From positions 7,979,501 through 8,043,500 of the forward strand of contig NC_052028.1 of assembly GCF_015832195.1 (NCBI RefSeq): a stretch of DNA of 64,000 bases, in the 5' to 3' direction. The translations under genes were made by a program, and so were the position numbers. Within the stretch, counting starts at the first letter, position 1; every line of letters starts with the position of its first letter. Positions 50,058-62,431 of this stretch are shown here, piece after piece. The notes beneath the pieces are model-generated. The model saw only the letters and a list, made by a program, of their open reading frames with translations. It did no database searches and was not told where the DNA came from. The DNA comes from Motacilla alba alba. Lineage: Eukaryota > Chordata > Aves > Passeriformes > Motacillidae.

Positions 50058-53000
50058 CTGATCTTGAGGGTCTCAACCAAATTTGCTGACAGTGGTCTCT
50101 AAACCAGATATGGCTGAGTTGGTGAGGAAATTACAGTGGGGAAGCTCTGAGCAAAGCTGGGAGAGTGATGCATGGCTGACCCAAAATGATGGCCAAGGCT
50201 TCTCTGCCTCAGGATCGGCCCTCAATGGTCCCTCTAGGCTGAGCCTCCAGGCTCTCAGCTGCCCTCATTGCACAGTGACTGGACTTGAAATCAAAGGACA
50301 GCTACTGCAATCCCATTTGTACCACCTTAAACTCATTTGATCACAGCCAGATGGATGTAGAAATAGATTAATAGATTTTCATGTTCAGAAGAGGCCATTC
50401 CCCCTGTAACCTCTATATATGTTCCTACAGAATTCTACATCTTTTGAATACTATTGTGCTTGACAAATCTGACAAAATGGCTAAAACCAAACTGATCTGA
50501 AGAACTTCCCCTCTCTTTCCTCCCTTTCTCATGCAGAAGCATTCCTGTTCCTTCTGCTTTGCAACCCAAGGCAATTTTTGCATTTGCAACCCCTACAGAG
50601 CTACACAGAGGATGCATCACAATACTACACTGTTTGACAAGTTTTCAAATAGCGTGGCCAAACTTATATCTATGTCAGTCTGCATTAAATATTTTCTGCA
50701 CCTTTTTTAGCTGTTAGGACTTTAGACTTCTACAAGAAACAGAAACACGAATCCTTTACAGATGATGCACATAAATAAACCTTTGCTTAAACATTCTTTA
50801 GAAAAATCAGTGTGTGATTGCAAAAAGTCCCTAATTGCATTTCTCTCTCACGTCAGAAAAAAAGACAAACTAGATGTTGGCTGTGTATTCAAAGGCTGAA
50901 AGAGAAAGCAGGTTTACTACCTTATTTTCCATCTTCTTTTTTTAGCTATTACAAAGCAGAATGGGGAAAAAACCCAAAGCAGAAGTTAATGTTTTGCCTC
51001 AGTTCTCTCCACTTTCCCAGCATCTGTGTTACTTAATAAAAAAAGCAGTCAGATGGACAGATGAGTTTTCATGGCTCTCTTCATTCTAAAGACTGCAGGG
51101 GGCAACATCTGTTTCTCCTGATCCTTTCTCCCCCTTGAACAGGAAATTAAATACAAATTACTCAATTAAAGTAACCTGAAGAATTAACTTAATTAAAAAT
51201 AAGGAAGTTCAGGCTGGAGTCTCTTCTCCTCTGTCCTTTGGAAGGTTAAAGTGGCCGGCGGGAGCGCAGCCCTGTTCAGGCTGTGCCGATATCCGACGCT
51301 CTGACAGAGCCTGTGCTTGGGTGCACGTCTGCATTGCCAAAGCTATTCCAGGGCTGTCAGCTGCTATTGATCAAACTGTATTTGATATTGCTATTGGTGA
51401 CTGAACGATGCAAATCAACTTCATCCCTGGCTTTGAAAAGGCAGTGATACTGTTGCAGCTTCCCCGACTGGACCACTGCATGAATACTGACAAAGTCCCC
51501 TCAGTTCAGAAAAGAGTCATTAAAACCTGGTTGAAATGTTGGTAATTTGAGTATTTCTGGGGAGAGTCTGCTTCTCTGAACATCCTTGTGTGAGAACCAC
51601 ATTCTGGTATTCGGAGCACAAATCATCTTTCATAATAAAAATTCAATAGCTCTCCCCAGAACTACCTGTTAAAACTCAGACAGTAGATTAAATATTTACT
51701 TGTTCTTTCTCAGGATCCTCTGGCTCAACAGAAGAATTTAAAGAGGTACTAAATGCTGAGGAGCAGCTGGGCAGCAGCAGCAGCAGAGCACCCAGGGCTG
51801 GGGCTGTGGGCACGGGGTGGTGGTGGCTCCCAGACAAGCCCACAGGATCCAGATACCATATCCCCTAGTCCCTTCTTTGCACTTAGACATTGTAGATACT
51901 GCAAAAACCCTTCCTCGGGATTTGACACTATAGACTGGAAGATCTGCTGAGAGCTGATTCAGCAGAGTGCTGAAGCCTGTATCTAAATTCCCCTTAAAAA
52001 TCACTGCAGTATGAACAAGTGCTCAGCTCATGTGGTATGAGTGTGAATAGGTTTAGGTTTGAGCATTATACCTTGGGGTTCTACCTTGGGCTGAAGGGCT
52101 TTGAATCAGAGACTGGTTTCCTACAGTTCCTACAGTTAATTTTTATAGGCTTGAGGTACAAGATACAAGTTAATTTTTATAGGCTTGAGATACACACTGC
52201 TTGCCTGCAGTGTGCAGGCACCTGAACTAGTAATTTTGCTATTTAAAAATAAAATTAACTGGGATTACAGACTTTCATGTTTCTTCCCATTTATTCTCAA
52301 GTAATATCTATGCAGACATTGAATATTTTGTTCTATTTCAATCAATTCAAAGCTGATGTGGCCAAAGCAATTCTGTTTTCACTGTTATGGCCAGCTAATG
52401 TTTCTTTGTATTTCCTTATTCATTGCATTCACTTGGCCTGAAATGGATGTGTGATTGTCATGTAAACTACTTTTCAAATACACTTCTGAAGTGCAATAAT
52501 ATTGGGGTGTCTGGTACAATATTTTCTACTAGTGTTAGTGCAAATGACAAGATAGAGTGGGTGCTAATAAGGTCAGACTTTCAATGGTAACCCACCTGAG
52601 TGTTGCTTTCTTTGTGTGCCTTGTAAAGATGGATTATAAACACACACAACAGCATTAAAAAAGCAATTTAGATACAATGATCTGATTTCAGTCAACCATG
52701 TGAACTTTATATCTCTCACATCTTTTATTCTACAGTTTCCCTGTCTCTTGAAGGGCTGCTGTAGCAATTGAGCAGTGCACAGAAAAGCCTGAGATCTGAA
52801 CTAGGCAACTCTCTGAGCTTGTTTTTGCAAATAAATATGAATTTATTACTGGAGCAGGGGATAACTCTTAGGAGTTTTGCAGGCTTCTTTGGAAATGGCT
52901 GGCTGAAGGTCAGTGGATATATCGAGAGGTAATAGAAGAGAACTTCGGTGGACCTGCTTTGCAACTCATACTTTTTATGTATTCTTTTTCATACAAAAAA

Positions 53001-53910
53001 ACCAAAAAACCCGAAATAAGAACTTCAGTGCAATGTACTTTGGAAGCTAATTGGAGCAGACATTCGAGTCTTAAGTAAATCAGCTCTGTATCATTTGACA
53101 CACAACATTACTTCGATTAGTATGACTTTCACCATTATCTAGACAGATGAAACGATGTACCATGCTAATCAGAATATTAAAGTGACACTAGCACTTATAT
53201 ATTATGAATATTTACTCAACAAATGAATGCATGATAAATGAGATTGGTCTAAAAATCTTTCTCAGTAGAGAAGATGTGGATTCTATTCCCCTCAGGAAAT
53301 TCTTTCTTGTGCCTAATCCAGTTATCAAATTTTCAGTGCATCTTAAGCTGCTTGCTCCTTCCCCCCACAGAGTAGTTAGTGTCTCAGCTCAAACAGAGAC
53401 TTCTGCACATACAGGAATCACATGGACTGTTCTAAAAGGCCCATGAGGCTGCAAGCTGTTTTGAGATGTGTATTTCTATATATCTATCTATAATATTTCA
53501 TGTATTTTACATGTATTTTTATACAAACCACTTGACCCAACCATAGATAATGGGGCCAAATCTGGAGTGTGAAGCCCCACATTCAAAGCAATTTTCACAG
53601 TCAGATCATTGTGATCACAGGGTTCAGATAGATCACTATGTGGACTATCTGAAGCTGGACAAGTTCAAGTGCAATGTCAGTACAGACAGGTCTATGCTTA
53701 GGGCTGCAGATGCACATTTTCTCCCAAAATTACTCAAGTTCCCTCTCCCTGAGGATCTACCTGGATCACACAAGCAAAATACAGCTCACCATCTGTGCAT
53801 AAGGCTCACACTCTGTAACAGAGGTGGCTGCCATCACTCACAGTGTTTGCAGTTGTAAGCTTTTTGCAAATTTTTCTTGGCTCAGTTTTCTGGGAAAGAA
53901 GAGGTGTGTT
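50058..53910. other. Unique sequence with a local CpG cluster
   Basis: No gene recognised. A CpG cluster is at about 51253-51304 and a 34 bp tandem duplication at about 52134-52195 (both described elsewhere). Frames of up to 88 codons are unsupported. Confidence 0.5.
52134..52195 (+). repeat. 34 bp tandem duplication, second unit partial
   Basis: The 22-base opening of the unit ('agttaatttttata' then 'ggcttgag') occurs at 52134 and again at 52168, followed by 'gtaca' in one and 'ataca' in the other. The second unit is recognisable for about 28 bases. Confidence 0.9.
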
Positions 53911-54075
53911 TTACTCAGAGAAGCTGTGGGTGCCTCATGTCTGGAAGTGTTCAAGGCCAGAATAGATGGGCTTGGAGCAACCTGGTCTAGTGGAAGGTGT
54001 CGCTGTCCCCAGTGGGGATGTTGGAATGAGATGATCTTCAAGGCCCTTTCCAACCCAAACCATTCCATGATTCTA
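53911..54075 (+). repeat. CR1 LINE 3' end
   Basis: Reads 'cagagaagctgtgggtgcc', 'ggaagtgttcaaggccag', 'gagcaacctggtctagtgg', 'ggaatgagatgatcttc', 'cctttccaacccaaacc' and the octamer end 'attccatgattctaag'. The adjacent 29 bp duplication starts where the tail ends. Confidence 0.94.
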
Positions 54076-54132
54076 AGAACAACGAGATTAAAAATAGCCT
54101 GATGAGAACAATGAGATTAAAAAAAGCACATT
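54075..54132 (+). repeat. 29 bp imperfect tandem duplication at a CR1 3' end
   Basis: 'gaacaacgagattaaaaa' at 54077 recurs as 'gaacaatgagattaaaaa' at 54106, a period of 29 bases. It abuts the octamer tail of the CR1 copy, so it may reflect replication slippage at the insertion junction. Confidence 0.8.
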
Positions 54133-57100
54133 GACAAATGCTGACTTTGAACTCCACATTAAGACATGAACTGAATTCTACTTTGAAAACTCAGAGTCAG
54201 AGTCAAAGTGAATTGTCAGGCTCAAAGTGAATCTCACACATTTTCCCCATCTGCTTCTGTGGGCACCCGCCTGGAGCAGAATACAGGACACCACAGGTTC
54301 TTCCCATCCACCAGGAAAAGAGGAGAAAATACACTGGGATTGGCCCCTTGGTGCTGAAAATCCTAGGAATTGTTACTAATTCTGGTCTAGAATGGAATAA
54401 TATTCTGGAGGTAAAAAAAAGTCTTTTTGTAGCTCATTTCTGGGTATAATATTGAAATATTACCAGGGGCTCTGGTCCATAATCAGGGCTACAACTTTCA
54501 AGGTTCCAGTGCATTATTCTCAGGTCACTTGGCCATCACAGGCCCTTGTGCTGTGTGTTTAAAATGCAGTTGGCTCCCATGTTGGTGTATAGCAATCATA
54601 GTGACCTAGTTCTAGCATTGTCATGGTCATTTCTCAGCCATCTATCATGTCAGGATCTCTGTGTCCTTACACAGAGCAGGTGACACCTTCCAGCGGCTGA
54701 AGAACTTGGATTGCATTTTCTAGAGCTCAACTTGGATTGCATTATTTAGAGCTTGACATGAAGGGCAACTCTCTAGAAGTTCTGTACTAAAGGCTAAATC
54801 AAGTGTCTGCTGGATTTTCCCACCATGTACATCTTAGGAGGGAGCTTTGTTGTGTAGCTGGCTGTGATGCGGCTCCTGTGTTGACTTATTTGTCTTTGCT
54901 TCATGATGTTCAAGTTGATTCTTCCCAAAGCCTTTAATCTTCTTGGACAGAAGACATTGGCACAAAGTTGAAGGTGTTGAGACAAACCATCCATACACTC
55001 AGTGACCCCCACTGGGACTTGTCCCAAAGGCTACAAAGAAGGAAAGGGAGATTTTAAGAGCCCATGATGGCAATGAAAGCTCAGGCACAAGATTCTTTCT
55101 TCCCAGTTAATCTGCCAAGGACCTTCCAGTCATTTCACACACAGCACACACATGGATGATGCAGCCCCGTGCTCCTGCTGGGTGCTGTCCCTCTTTCCCA
55201 CTGTTATTGCCAAACTTCTGCCCATTAATCCTATCTTGTTGAGCTCCTCTTAAACAGGAGAAATCAGCAACTGCAAAATCGAGAAGCAAGTAAAGCTCAT
55301 TTTCTTGGTGTGTGTGATGACCATTGACAGGGTTTGCATGTGTGACTGACATGGTAGATTAATTTATAATAAAAATGCAACTTTCACATAAATGACATCA
55401 GGCAATATCTTCAGTGCTGTGCTCATCAGCCTGAAGGGACAATGTGGTTTTCTATTACTGCTAAAATGCACAATAGTGTTGCTCGGCTGATTTGGTTTTA
55501 TTTTTATATCGTGCTGCCAGTTCAGTTAGAAATCTAGGCAAGCTCTGTCAATGGCAATGAGGCACCCATCCACTGAAAAACAGGTTTCTTCTCCCTTCAA
55601 ACCATGAGGGCATCTAAGAAATCACTGGTCACTTCTGGACACAATGCATTGTCATGGTAATTTTGAAAAAGGTGAAGTGCACGGATTGACATGTGTCCTT
55701 TAATACATTCTTCTGCCCAATGAAAATGTATTAATTGATCTTTCATAGCACCCTTTGGATCTGGAATTGTAATGTCACACCCACAGCAGAGTAGATCTTT
55801 TTACAAAGAACATCCCTTTCTGTCATTCTTATTTGCCTAGTTCATTCAGTTTACAAATCTCTGGAGAAACTGAAGTTCTCACATACTCAGCTAAGACACT
55901 GAAGAATTTCTAGAAGCCATATTTACTCATGTTTTTGCCTACAGGCCTGGGATGCTCCCTGTAATTGCATCCCTGAGAGCAGTGACTATGGGAGGAAGAC
56001 GGATGAAGAGACTTGACTTTTTAGTGCTTGATTTTGTGACCTTAAGGATACCCTTTCAGAATACCTTCTGGTTTGCCATTCCTTTGGATGGGTGTGGAGC
56101 TGGAGTTGTATTTCCTTTGCCACATGTAGAAGTGACCTAAGTTCCATGCTCTGTCTTACCTTTTTTATTACAGTTATCTTGCCATGGGACAGGGGCTGAA
56201 TGCAAGACGAGTCGAGCACAAGTTGATTCTCCTGCTATCTCATTGTCTGCAGTACATAAATCTTGAAAAGTGTGCTTTGAATAGGAAAGGATACCAACTT
56301 AATGATACATTTACTCTAACTACGGCTGGGTGTGCACAGAATCCTAATGCCAGCTGCAGACTCTTCATGGTAACAGATGTTGCTCTCTACTTATAAAGTA
56401 AGTTTATTGCATTAGCTGCCTGTAAGCAGTTTACTCTCTAGAAGATTCATAGAGTAAATTAAAATTATCTAATTATTTGTTATCTAATTTAACAGAGAAA
56501 TGGTCTTGATCTTCAGATATTACACATATATTATTATATTACAAGGCAGTATGGCAGAGGTCCCTTTCTGAGCTCTGAGCTGCTCGTGAATAAGAAGAGA
56601 AACTTGTACTCACATACAGACATATCTATAGATGGGCTGCAACAGCCTTATCAGGGAGAACTCACTGGGCTGTGGCTTTCATGTATTTATATTTATTTTA
56701 TTTTGCTGTGCATCCCTGTCCCTCTCTCTGGTCACCAGGTAGAGTCCTGCTGCTCCCAGCAGCCCTGCTGGCCCCAGAGATCCCTTTGCTGTGACATCTC
56801 TGATGTGCCCCTTATCACAGGGTCCATCTCCTGCTGGGTCCCTGCAGAGACTTTGCAGCACAGAACAAAAGGAATGCTCCAAAATGAGTCCAGCCTTTGT
56901 AGGCTCAGCTGATGGCTAAAAATGTGTTTGTTTACTAATATTTAAGTAATCTCCTCTCTACACATAACAGACCTCTCTGCTTTCAAGCTGAAAAAGTGCC
57001 ACCTCTCTCCTGCTCTCAGCTCCTGGCTCTTGAATTGGGGTCAAGGAGGCTGGGTCCTTCATTGGTGTTGCTCCATAAACCACGATCAGGGTGGGTTGAG

Positions 57101-57660
57101 AGGGGTCTTGGTTTGGGGCAGAAAGTACCACTTGCTTGATGGGGAGAACAAGTGAGCCCTCTTCCTATTGTCATGCTAATATGTACGTCTTACCCTGCAA
57201 TTTTCTGAGTCATTATGACAAATGGCTCATGCTGATGTCACTCATTTCCCCAAGGATCTCTCAGCTCTCCAGCCAGCATGTAGCAAGCTGCAAACAGTAT
57301 TTCAAAATGAAAAATTGCAGGTGTTTTCTGGATGTCATCCAAAGGAAGGAGCGCGGATTTCAGGCAGAAATCAAATCAGACCACACGGAAAGATCTCCCT
57401 GAACACCCCAGACAGTCAACAGATGGTAGTTGTGACATTATGAGTCAACCTGCACACCTGGGAAACCATGGCCAGGAGCTGTGGAAGTGTACATTTAAAT
57501 TAAGTCTTCTATAAAATCTTTTAATAAGGAAGAGCTGAAACAGCAGAAATGCCTTGCCACAGACTTTGGTAGTGTAGGAGAAATAAAGAGCGTTTTCTGC
57601 TTCATGCCATGTCCTGTCTGCTGAACATAATGATAATCCATATCCTATTTGGAGACCCAC
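54133..57660. other. Unique sequence, no gene recognised
   Basis: No interspersed repeat recognised apart from the short 26 bp duplication at 54703. The stretch at about 55380-55790 looks like candidate conserved noncoding DNA. Frames of up to 108 codons (56586-56912) are unsupported. Confidence 0.5.
54703..54754 (+). repeat. 26 bp tandem duplication, about 23/26 identical
   Basis: 'aacttggattgcatt' occurs at 54703 and at 54729, each followed by a similar 'tctagagct' or 'tttagagct' word. Three mismatches separate the units. Confidence 0.9.
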
Positions 57661-57698
57661 TTGATTATCTATTATCTATCTGTCTATCTATCTGTCTG

Positions 57699-57736
<38 letters not shown>

Positions 57737-57791
57737 CATCATCTCTGTCTATCTATATCTATCTATCTAATCTCTATCTAATCTGTGTCTA

Positions 57792-57831
<40 letters not shown>
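57661..57831 (+). repeat. Interrupted (TCTA)n microsatellite
   Basis: About 170 bases of TCTA/ATCT units with TGTC, CATC and ATATC interruptions, in two purer blocks (about 57705-57735 and 57797-57831). The isoleucine/tyrosine/leucine/serine frame across it is the translation of the repeat. Confidence 0.97.
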
Positions 57832-59863
57832 CTATTATTAAACTACAGTTATGGCTTTTGCTGGAGTCTATCAGAGGAGCATCCTGGAATGGATCTTTTG
57901 AGGTTATGTCAGCTGTAGTTAATATTTGCATTGTCTTTAGCAGTTTATTCCATTCTGCATCTGATTTTCTCCAGATGTTGGGGAAGCCCTGTATTTTCTC
58001 CTTATCTCTCTCCCCATCTGACAACCACATTAATATATCTTTAGCAAGATTCTTAGGTCTTTGGTTAAGCCTGCTGGATAAATATAATTTATGTAGCCTT
58101 CACTGACACTATCTATTTCTGATGATGGAGAAATGAATAATGCAGTTATGAGAGAAGCTTACTCATGGGTTACTCTGAGTGCATAAATGCTGCTCTGTGT
58201 TGGACCCAGGGCTGACATAAACAAAAATTTCCAAAATTGAATATTTGAATGTTTGGGGAGATGCTTGCTGATTATCCAGCTTTTTTTTTCACACCAGAAT
58301 ATAGCTGCTCATAAAAATCACATGAAAATCTGAAAATGTATATATAAAATAGCAGAAACATGGGAGGTTTTTATTAGGAAAAAAAGAGTAAATATTATTT
58401 GAATAAGGATTATGTATTGAGACACAACACTTCCCCTTTCCTGCTTCTTTTTCTTTGCAGTGAGTACAGTTCAAATTCATGTTTTATTTGTGAAAACACT
58501 GTCACAAGCTATTTTGGCTTTAATACAGCAAGGAACACAAATCCTACATTTGTAGGAGAATAGTTTGTGTTTGGCTTGGCAAAAATAGCTGCACAGAAAC
58601 TGTGGTCCTGGATTTTAATGAACCTTGTTGTTAATGACAACTACTTAATATTTTACTCGTATATTCTTTTGGGTTCATTTAAACAGCAGCTTGCACTGCA
58701 GAAAGACATAATATGATATATTAGGCTAGGTCAAAGAGGAGAAATTATTTTAAATGAATACAAACATCTAATTTGTCTGGGTTTCTAATGAATTGAAATG
58801 CCAACATTACTAGAGTTGACAGCAATGTAAATTCTATTAAATTCAATGCATTCTATACTAAACTTTCCTTAATTTTTCCTATTCCTTTTCATGTGTTTAA
58901 ACATCACATCACTGTGGTGAGACTCACTCTACTGAAGTGGAACCAGTTTTCCTGTCCTGGGGTACCTATGGACCACCTTTGGGTTTCAGTCACACGCATA
59001 CACACCCCCTTCCTGGCGACTGATGTGTCTTTGGGACCCCCACGTGCCTCATGCAGTGCAGGAGCCCAGGTTTCCCTCTTGGTGCTGTAGCTCATGTGCT
59101 CCCCCAGCTTCCAGCTTCAGACACAGCTCCAGAGAGTCATAAGTTTCATTGAGCAAATATTTTTGTTCTGATGTGAAAGGACTGCAAACTCCTGAAGATG
59201 ACATGTTCACTTTATAGATGATCTGGGAACTGGCAGCCTGGACCCAGGGCTGGGTGACCCGCAGCTTTTTCTGACTTTGAGTTTTCAGCAAACTCACAGC
59301 ACGCTCTAGACCATCACAGCCTTCCCAAGGAGGTGTGAAAAGAAGTGCAAATCTTTCCATACGTCAATTCCATCCATCAGTTGGGAGGTTCTTGACAATG
59401 GTCTGAAGGGTTTCATGAGCAAATGGTGCTACACAACAAGCATTCATTAGCTGCCTCTCTCCTGCAATGCCACAAATACATTATGTGCCCCTCGTGAGCA
59501 AGAATGTGCATTTTCTCATGAGCCAGTTTGCATTAACACCGTTGCCACCACAGCCCCTGATTTATTGGTCAGGGCGTGCTTTTCAGTGATATTTACAGCC
59601 TGGCTTAACAGTGTGTCTGTTTTCTGTTTGCTGCAGATGATAATTCAGGGATTCGCTTGGCTGACTCAAAAAAACCCCAACCTTGGAAACCAGTCAGTGG
59701 GTTTGATTTTATTGCTGCAAGGATTTAAATAAAAAAAAATTGATTCTGTATCATTGCCTGATGTTGTGTGATGACTGTATCAGCCTCCCTCCTGCTTTGG
59801 TGATGTTTTTAAGGATGTTTGACACAAACCTCATTATAATTTCTAAAACCTGTGCTTTATTCA
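57832..59863. other. Unique AT-rich sequence, no gene recognised
   Basis: No interspersed repeat or exon recognised. Frames reach 103 codons (59049-59360, minus) with no recognisable domain. Confidence 0.55.
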
Positions 59864-60135
59864 GAGTCATAGAATCACAGAATCATTTAGGTTGAAAAAG
59901 ACCTCTAAGATCATCCAGTCCAACCACCATCCCAGCACTGCCAAGATCACCACTAAACCATTTTCCCAGGTGCCACATCTTCATGCTTTTTCAGTCCCTC
60001 CAGGGATGGTACATTCCATTCCCAGCTTCTCTGGGCAACCTGTGCCAGTTCCTTGCCACCCTCACAGGTGGTTACTTCTTTCTAATAACTGATCTAACCC
60101 TGCCCCCTGTTTGTTGGAAGCAATTCCCCCCTGTA
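59864..60135 (-). repeat. CR1 LINE 3' end, antisense, long copy
   Basis: Starts 'gagtcatagaatcacagaat', then 'ggttgaaaaagacctctaag', 'atcatccagtccaaccacc', 'cctccagggatggt', 'ttctctgggcaacctgtgcc' and 'tgatctaaccctgcccc'. The 'agacctctaagatcatc' wording marks the same broad group as the copies with 'tcttttccaacc' ends. About 270 bases remain. Confidence 0.94.
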
Positions 60136-61451
60136 GCACATTGGGAGTCAGCCTGTAGCTGTAACTGCAGCAAAGCCAACACCTTCCCTGCTGCCCTTTT
60201 TCCTCCCACACTTGCCCTCTGCTATGTCTGGAAAACTAGTGGATGAGCTGCCAGAGGATGAAGTGCTGTGTCCTTTGTGTGATGGCTGTTACTCTCAGAC
60301 ATTTTTTTCCTGCTAATTTACTAGTGCTGTCACAGACTGATGTAAGAGCTATAGCTATGGGGAGTTTGTTAGAGCATCCCTGAGCCCCCAGGGCCTCCAA
60401 CAGGAAGAAAGAAGTGAACTGCGCTCGTTGACCGTTAACACAAATTGACTGCTACTTCTGCTGATGTTTTCAGCATAATTCATTGCAGCTTGAACTTGTT
60501 GACTATCTGCATAATTTCTCCTTGAATAATTTTACTGCCATATGGGATGCTGCAGACCTTGAGTCGCTGGCTTTGCACACAACCCCTCCGCTCCGCGCAT
60601 TAACGAGCCTCACTTGACGAGCGGTGAACAGCAACCTCCACATCCCTGGGATGAAGCCCATGACTTCTGCTGATGTGGTCCAAGGAGGGATGGTTTTTTA
60701 ACCTCCAACCTGTAATGAGAGGCACTCAGGAGTGGTGATGGTCCTGCTGACACAGCCCCTGTGCTCCCACATGCACCTCTGTGAGGTTTCAAGTCTCTCC
60801 AGACCTTTGGGGAGGGCACACGAACTGCCTGTGTTGGTGAAAGGAGTTCTTAGGGTACAGAGAGGATTTTAGCCTCCAAAGATGTCAAATTGAGTGTTTT
60901 CATCAACATTAATTTAAGCTTCTAAAGTAAAATACTGTTCAAGAAAATAAGGCAGCTTAATCTTGTTACACAGGCAAGTTTAAGAATTTTTTCCAAAAGC
61001 TCATGGCCTTTACCATTTAGCCTTAATGCAAAATTTAACCTCTAGGAATATCTGCTGCAGTTAGTAGTGTTGACAAGCTAGGCTGACTTTCAGTCCAGAT
61101 TTCATGTCTTAATTAAATGGAATTTGTTTCAGCAAATAGTGCTTGTCAAAAGCAGGATATTTTTGCCTTAGGACTATTACAAAGATCATATTAGACATAT
61201 TGATAATTAGCAATCTGTGTCTCAGCATTACGATAGCTCCATGTAAAAATAGACTAATTTTTCCCAAGCAAAATTATAAATTACACATACATGTCCAGCT
61301 AATCCTAAATATAAACCCATAAAGCCGCAGTACAATGTGCTTGAGAACAGTGGGAGTTCACCTAGTTCAACTCTACTGCTTTCAGAAGAAGTTCTGACAC
61401 CAGAATGAGCTGTGGAGGGACCAGTGCCAGGTGTGGTGATAGTTGGTTGCA
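60136..61451. other. Unique sequence with a CpG cluster
   Basis: No gene recognised. The region 60415-60625 contains a cluster of CpG sites and complex AT-rich sequence (see findings). Other parts are ordinary. Confidence 0.5.
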
Positions 61452-61660
61452 TCAGGGGAAGTTTAAATTGGATGTTAGGGAAAATTTCTTCATGGAAAGG
61501 GTTGTCAAGCCCTAGAACAGGCTGCCCAGGACAGTGGTGGAGACATCATCCATGGAGGGATTTAACAGACATGTAGATGTGGCACTTAGAGACACAGTTT
61601 AGTGGTGGCAGGATGGAGGAATGGTTGGGCTTGATGTTCTACCTGCCCTATTGGTGTTAG
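61452..61660 (+). repeat. CR1 LINE 3' end, decayed tail
   Basis: Reads 'aattggatgttagggaaaat', 'gaacaggctgcccagg', 'tttaacagacatgtagatg', 'tggcacttagagacac' and 'agtttagtggtggcagg', then 'tggttgggcttgatg'. The terminal 'ggtcttttccaacc' and octamers are not recognisable. Confidence 0.9.
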
Positions 61661-62270
61661 AAATTGTCACCAATGGGGGCTTTTGCCAGTGTGGTCCACA
61701 CGTGAGGGAAGAAAGGGCAATGCCATGTAAATGCATCTCATTCCTCCATTAAAAAACAGAAATGATGGAAAAATGGAGATATGAAAAATAAATAAAAAAA
61801 TCACATAAAGAGTTTTTAGACTTGAGAAAATGCTTTGCCTTGAGAGAATAAAATATACTTAACAAATCATTAAGAAGCCAATGTGTCTAGTGGAATGAAA
61901 TAATTTTAAGGAGAGAAAATACTTAGAAATTTTGGCTGTGGTACAAAGCTGGCATCCTATGTGCAAATGGTAGGACGCCAGAACCATCCAGCTTTAAAGA
62001 TGAAGTTGTGTTTTACACGGAGCTGACTTTGTGCTGAGCAAGCTTGGGAAGTGGAAAAGTGCCGAGGGAGCAGGACTGGCTGGCACTTGCTGTCTGAGTC
62101 AGTGTGGGGCATCTTCCTGGAGGAATTCAGCTCTGCTCGACACAGCACGCGATGCTGTCTGCACTGGAGCTTGATGTGCTGATGGGCTGGAGAAAGAGAT
62201 CAAGCTGAAGCTGAGCGGTCTGGCAGGACATGGACCACTGCACATCAGTCACCAGAAAGAAAGGCATGGC
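61661..62270. other. Unique sequence, no gene recognised
   Basis: Nothing recognised besides A-rich patches near 61.75-61.80 kb. Confidence 0.55.
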
Positions 62271-62431
62271 GAGAGGGTTGCCCAGAGATGTTTTGGGTGC
62301 CCCATCAGGGCCAGGCTGGACAGGGTTGGAGAAACCTGGTCTAGTGGAAGGTGTCCCTGCCCACGGCAGGACCCATGAATGAGATGAGCTTTAAGGTCCC
62401 TTTGCACCCAAATTATACCATGATTCTATGA
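62271..62431 (+). repeat. CR1 LINE 3' end
   Basis: Reads 'gttgcccagagatgttttgg', 'gtgccccatc', 'aacctggtctagtggaagg', 'tgtccctgcccacggcagg', 'gaatgagatgagctttaagg' and the octamer end 'catgattctatga'. A gap removes the usual 'ggaagtgttcaagg' words. Confidence 0.94.

Noticed and set aside
57649..57918. Isoleucine/tyrosine/leucine/serine repeat frame resembling a repetitive protein
   Set aside because: It is a translation of the TCTA microsatellite.
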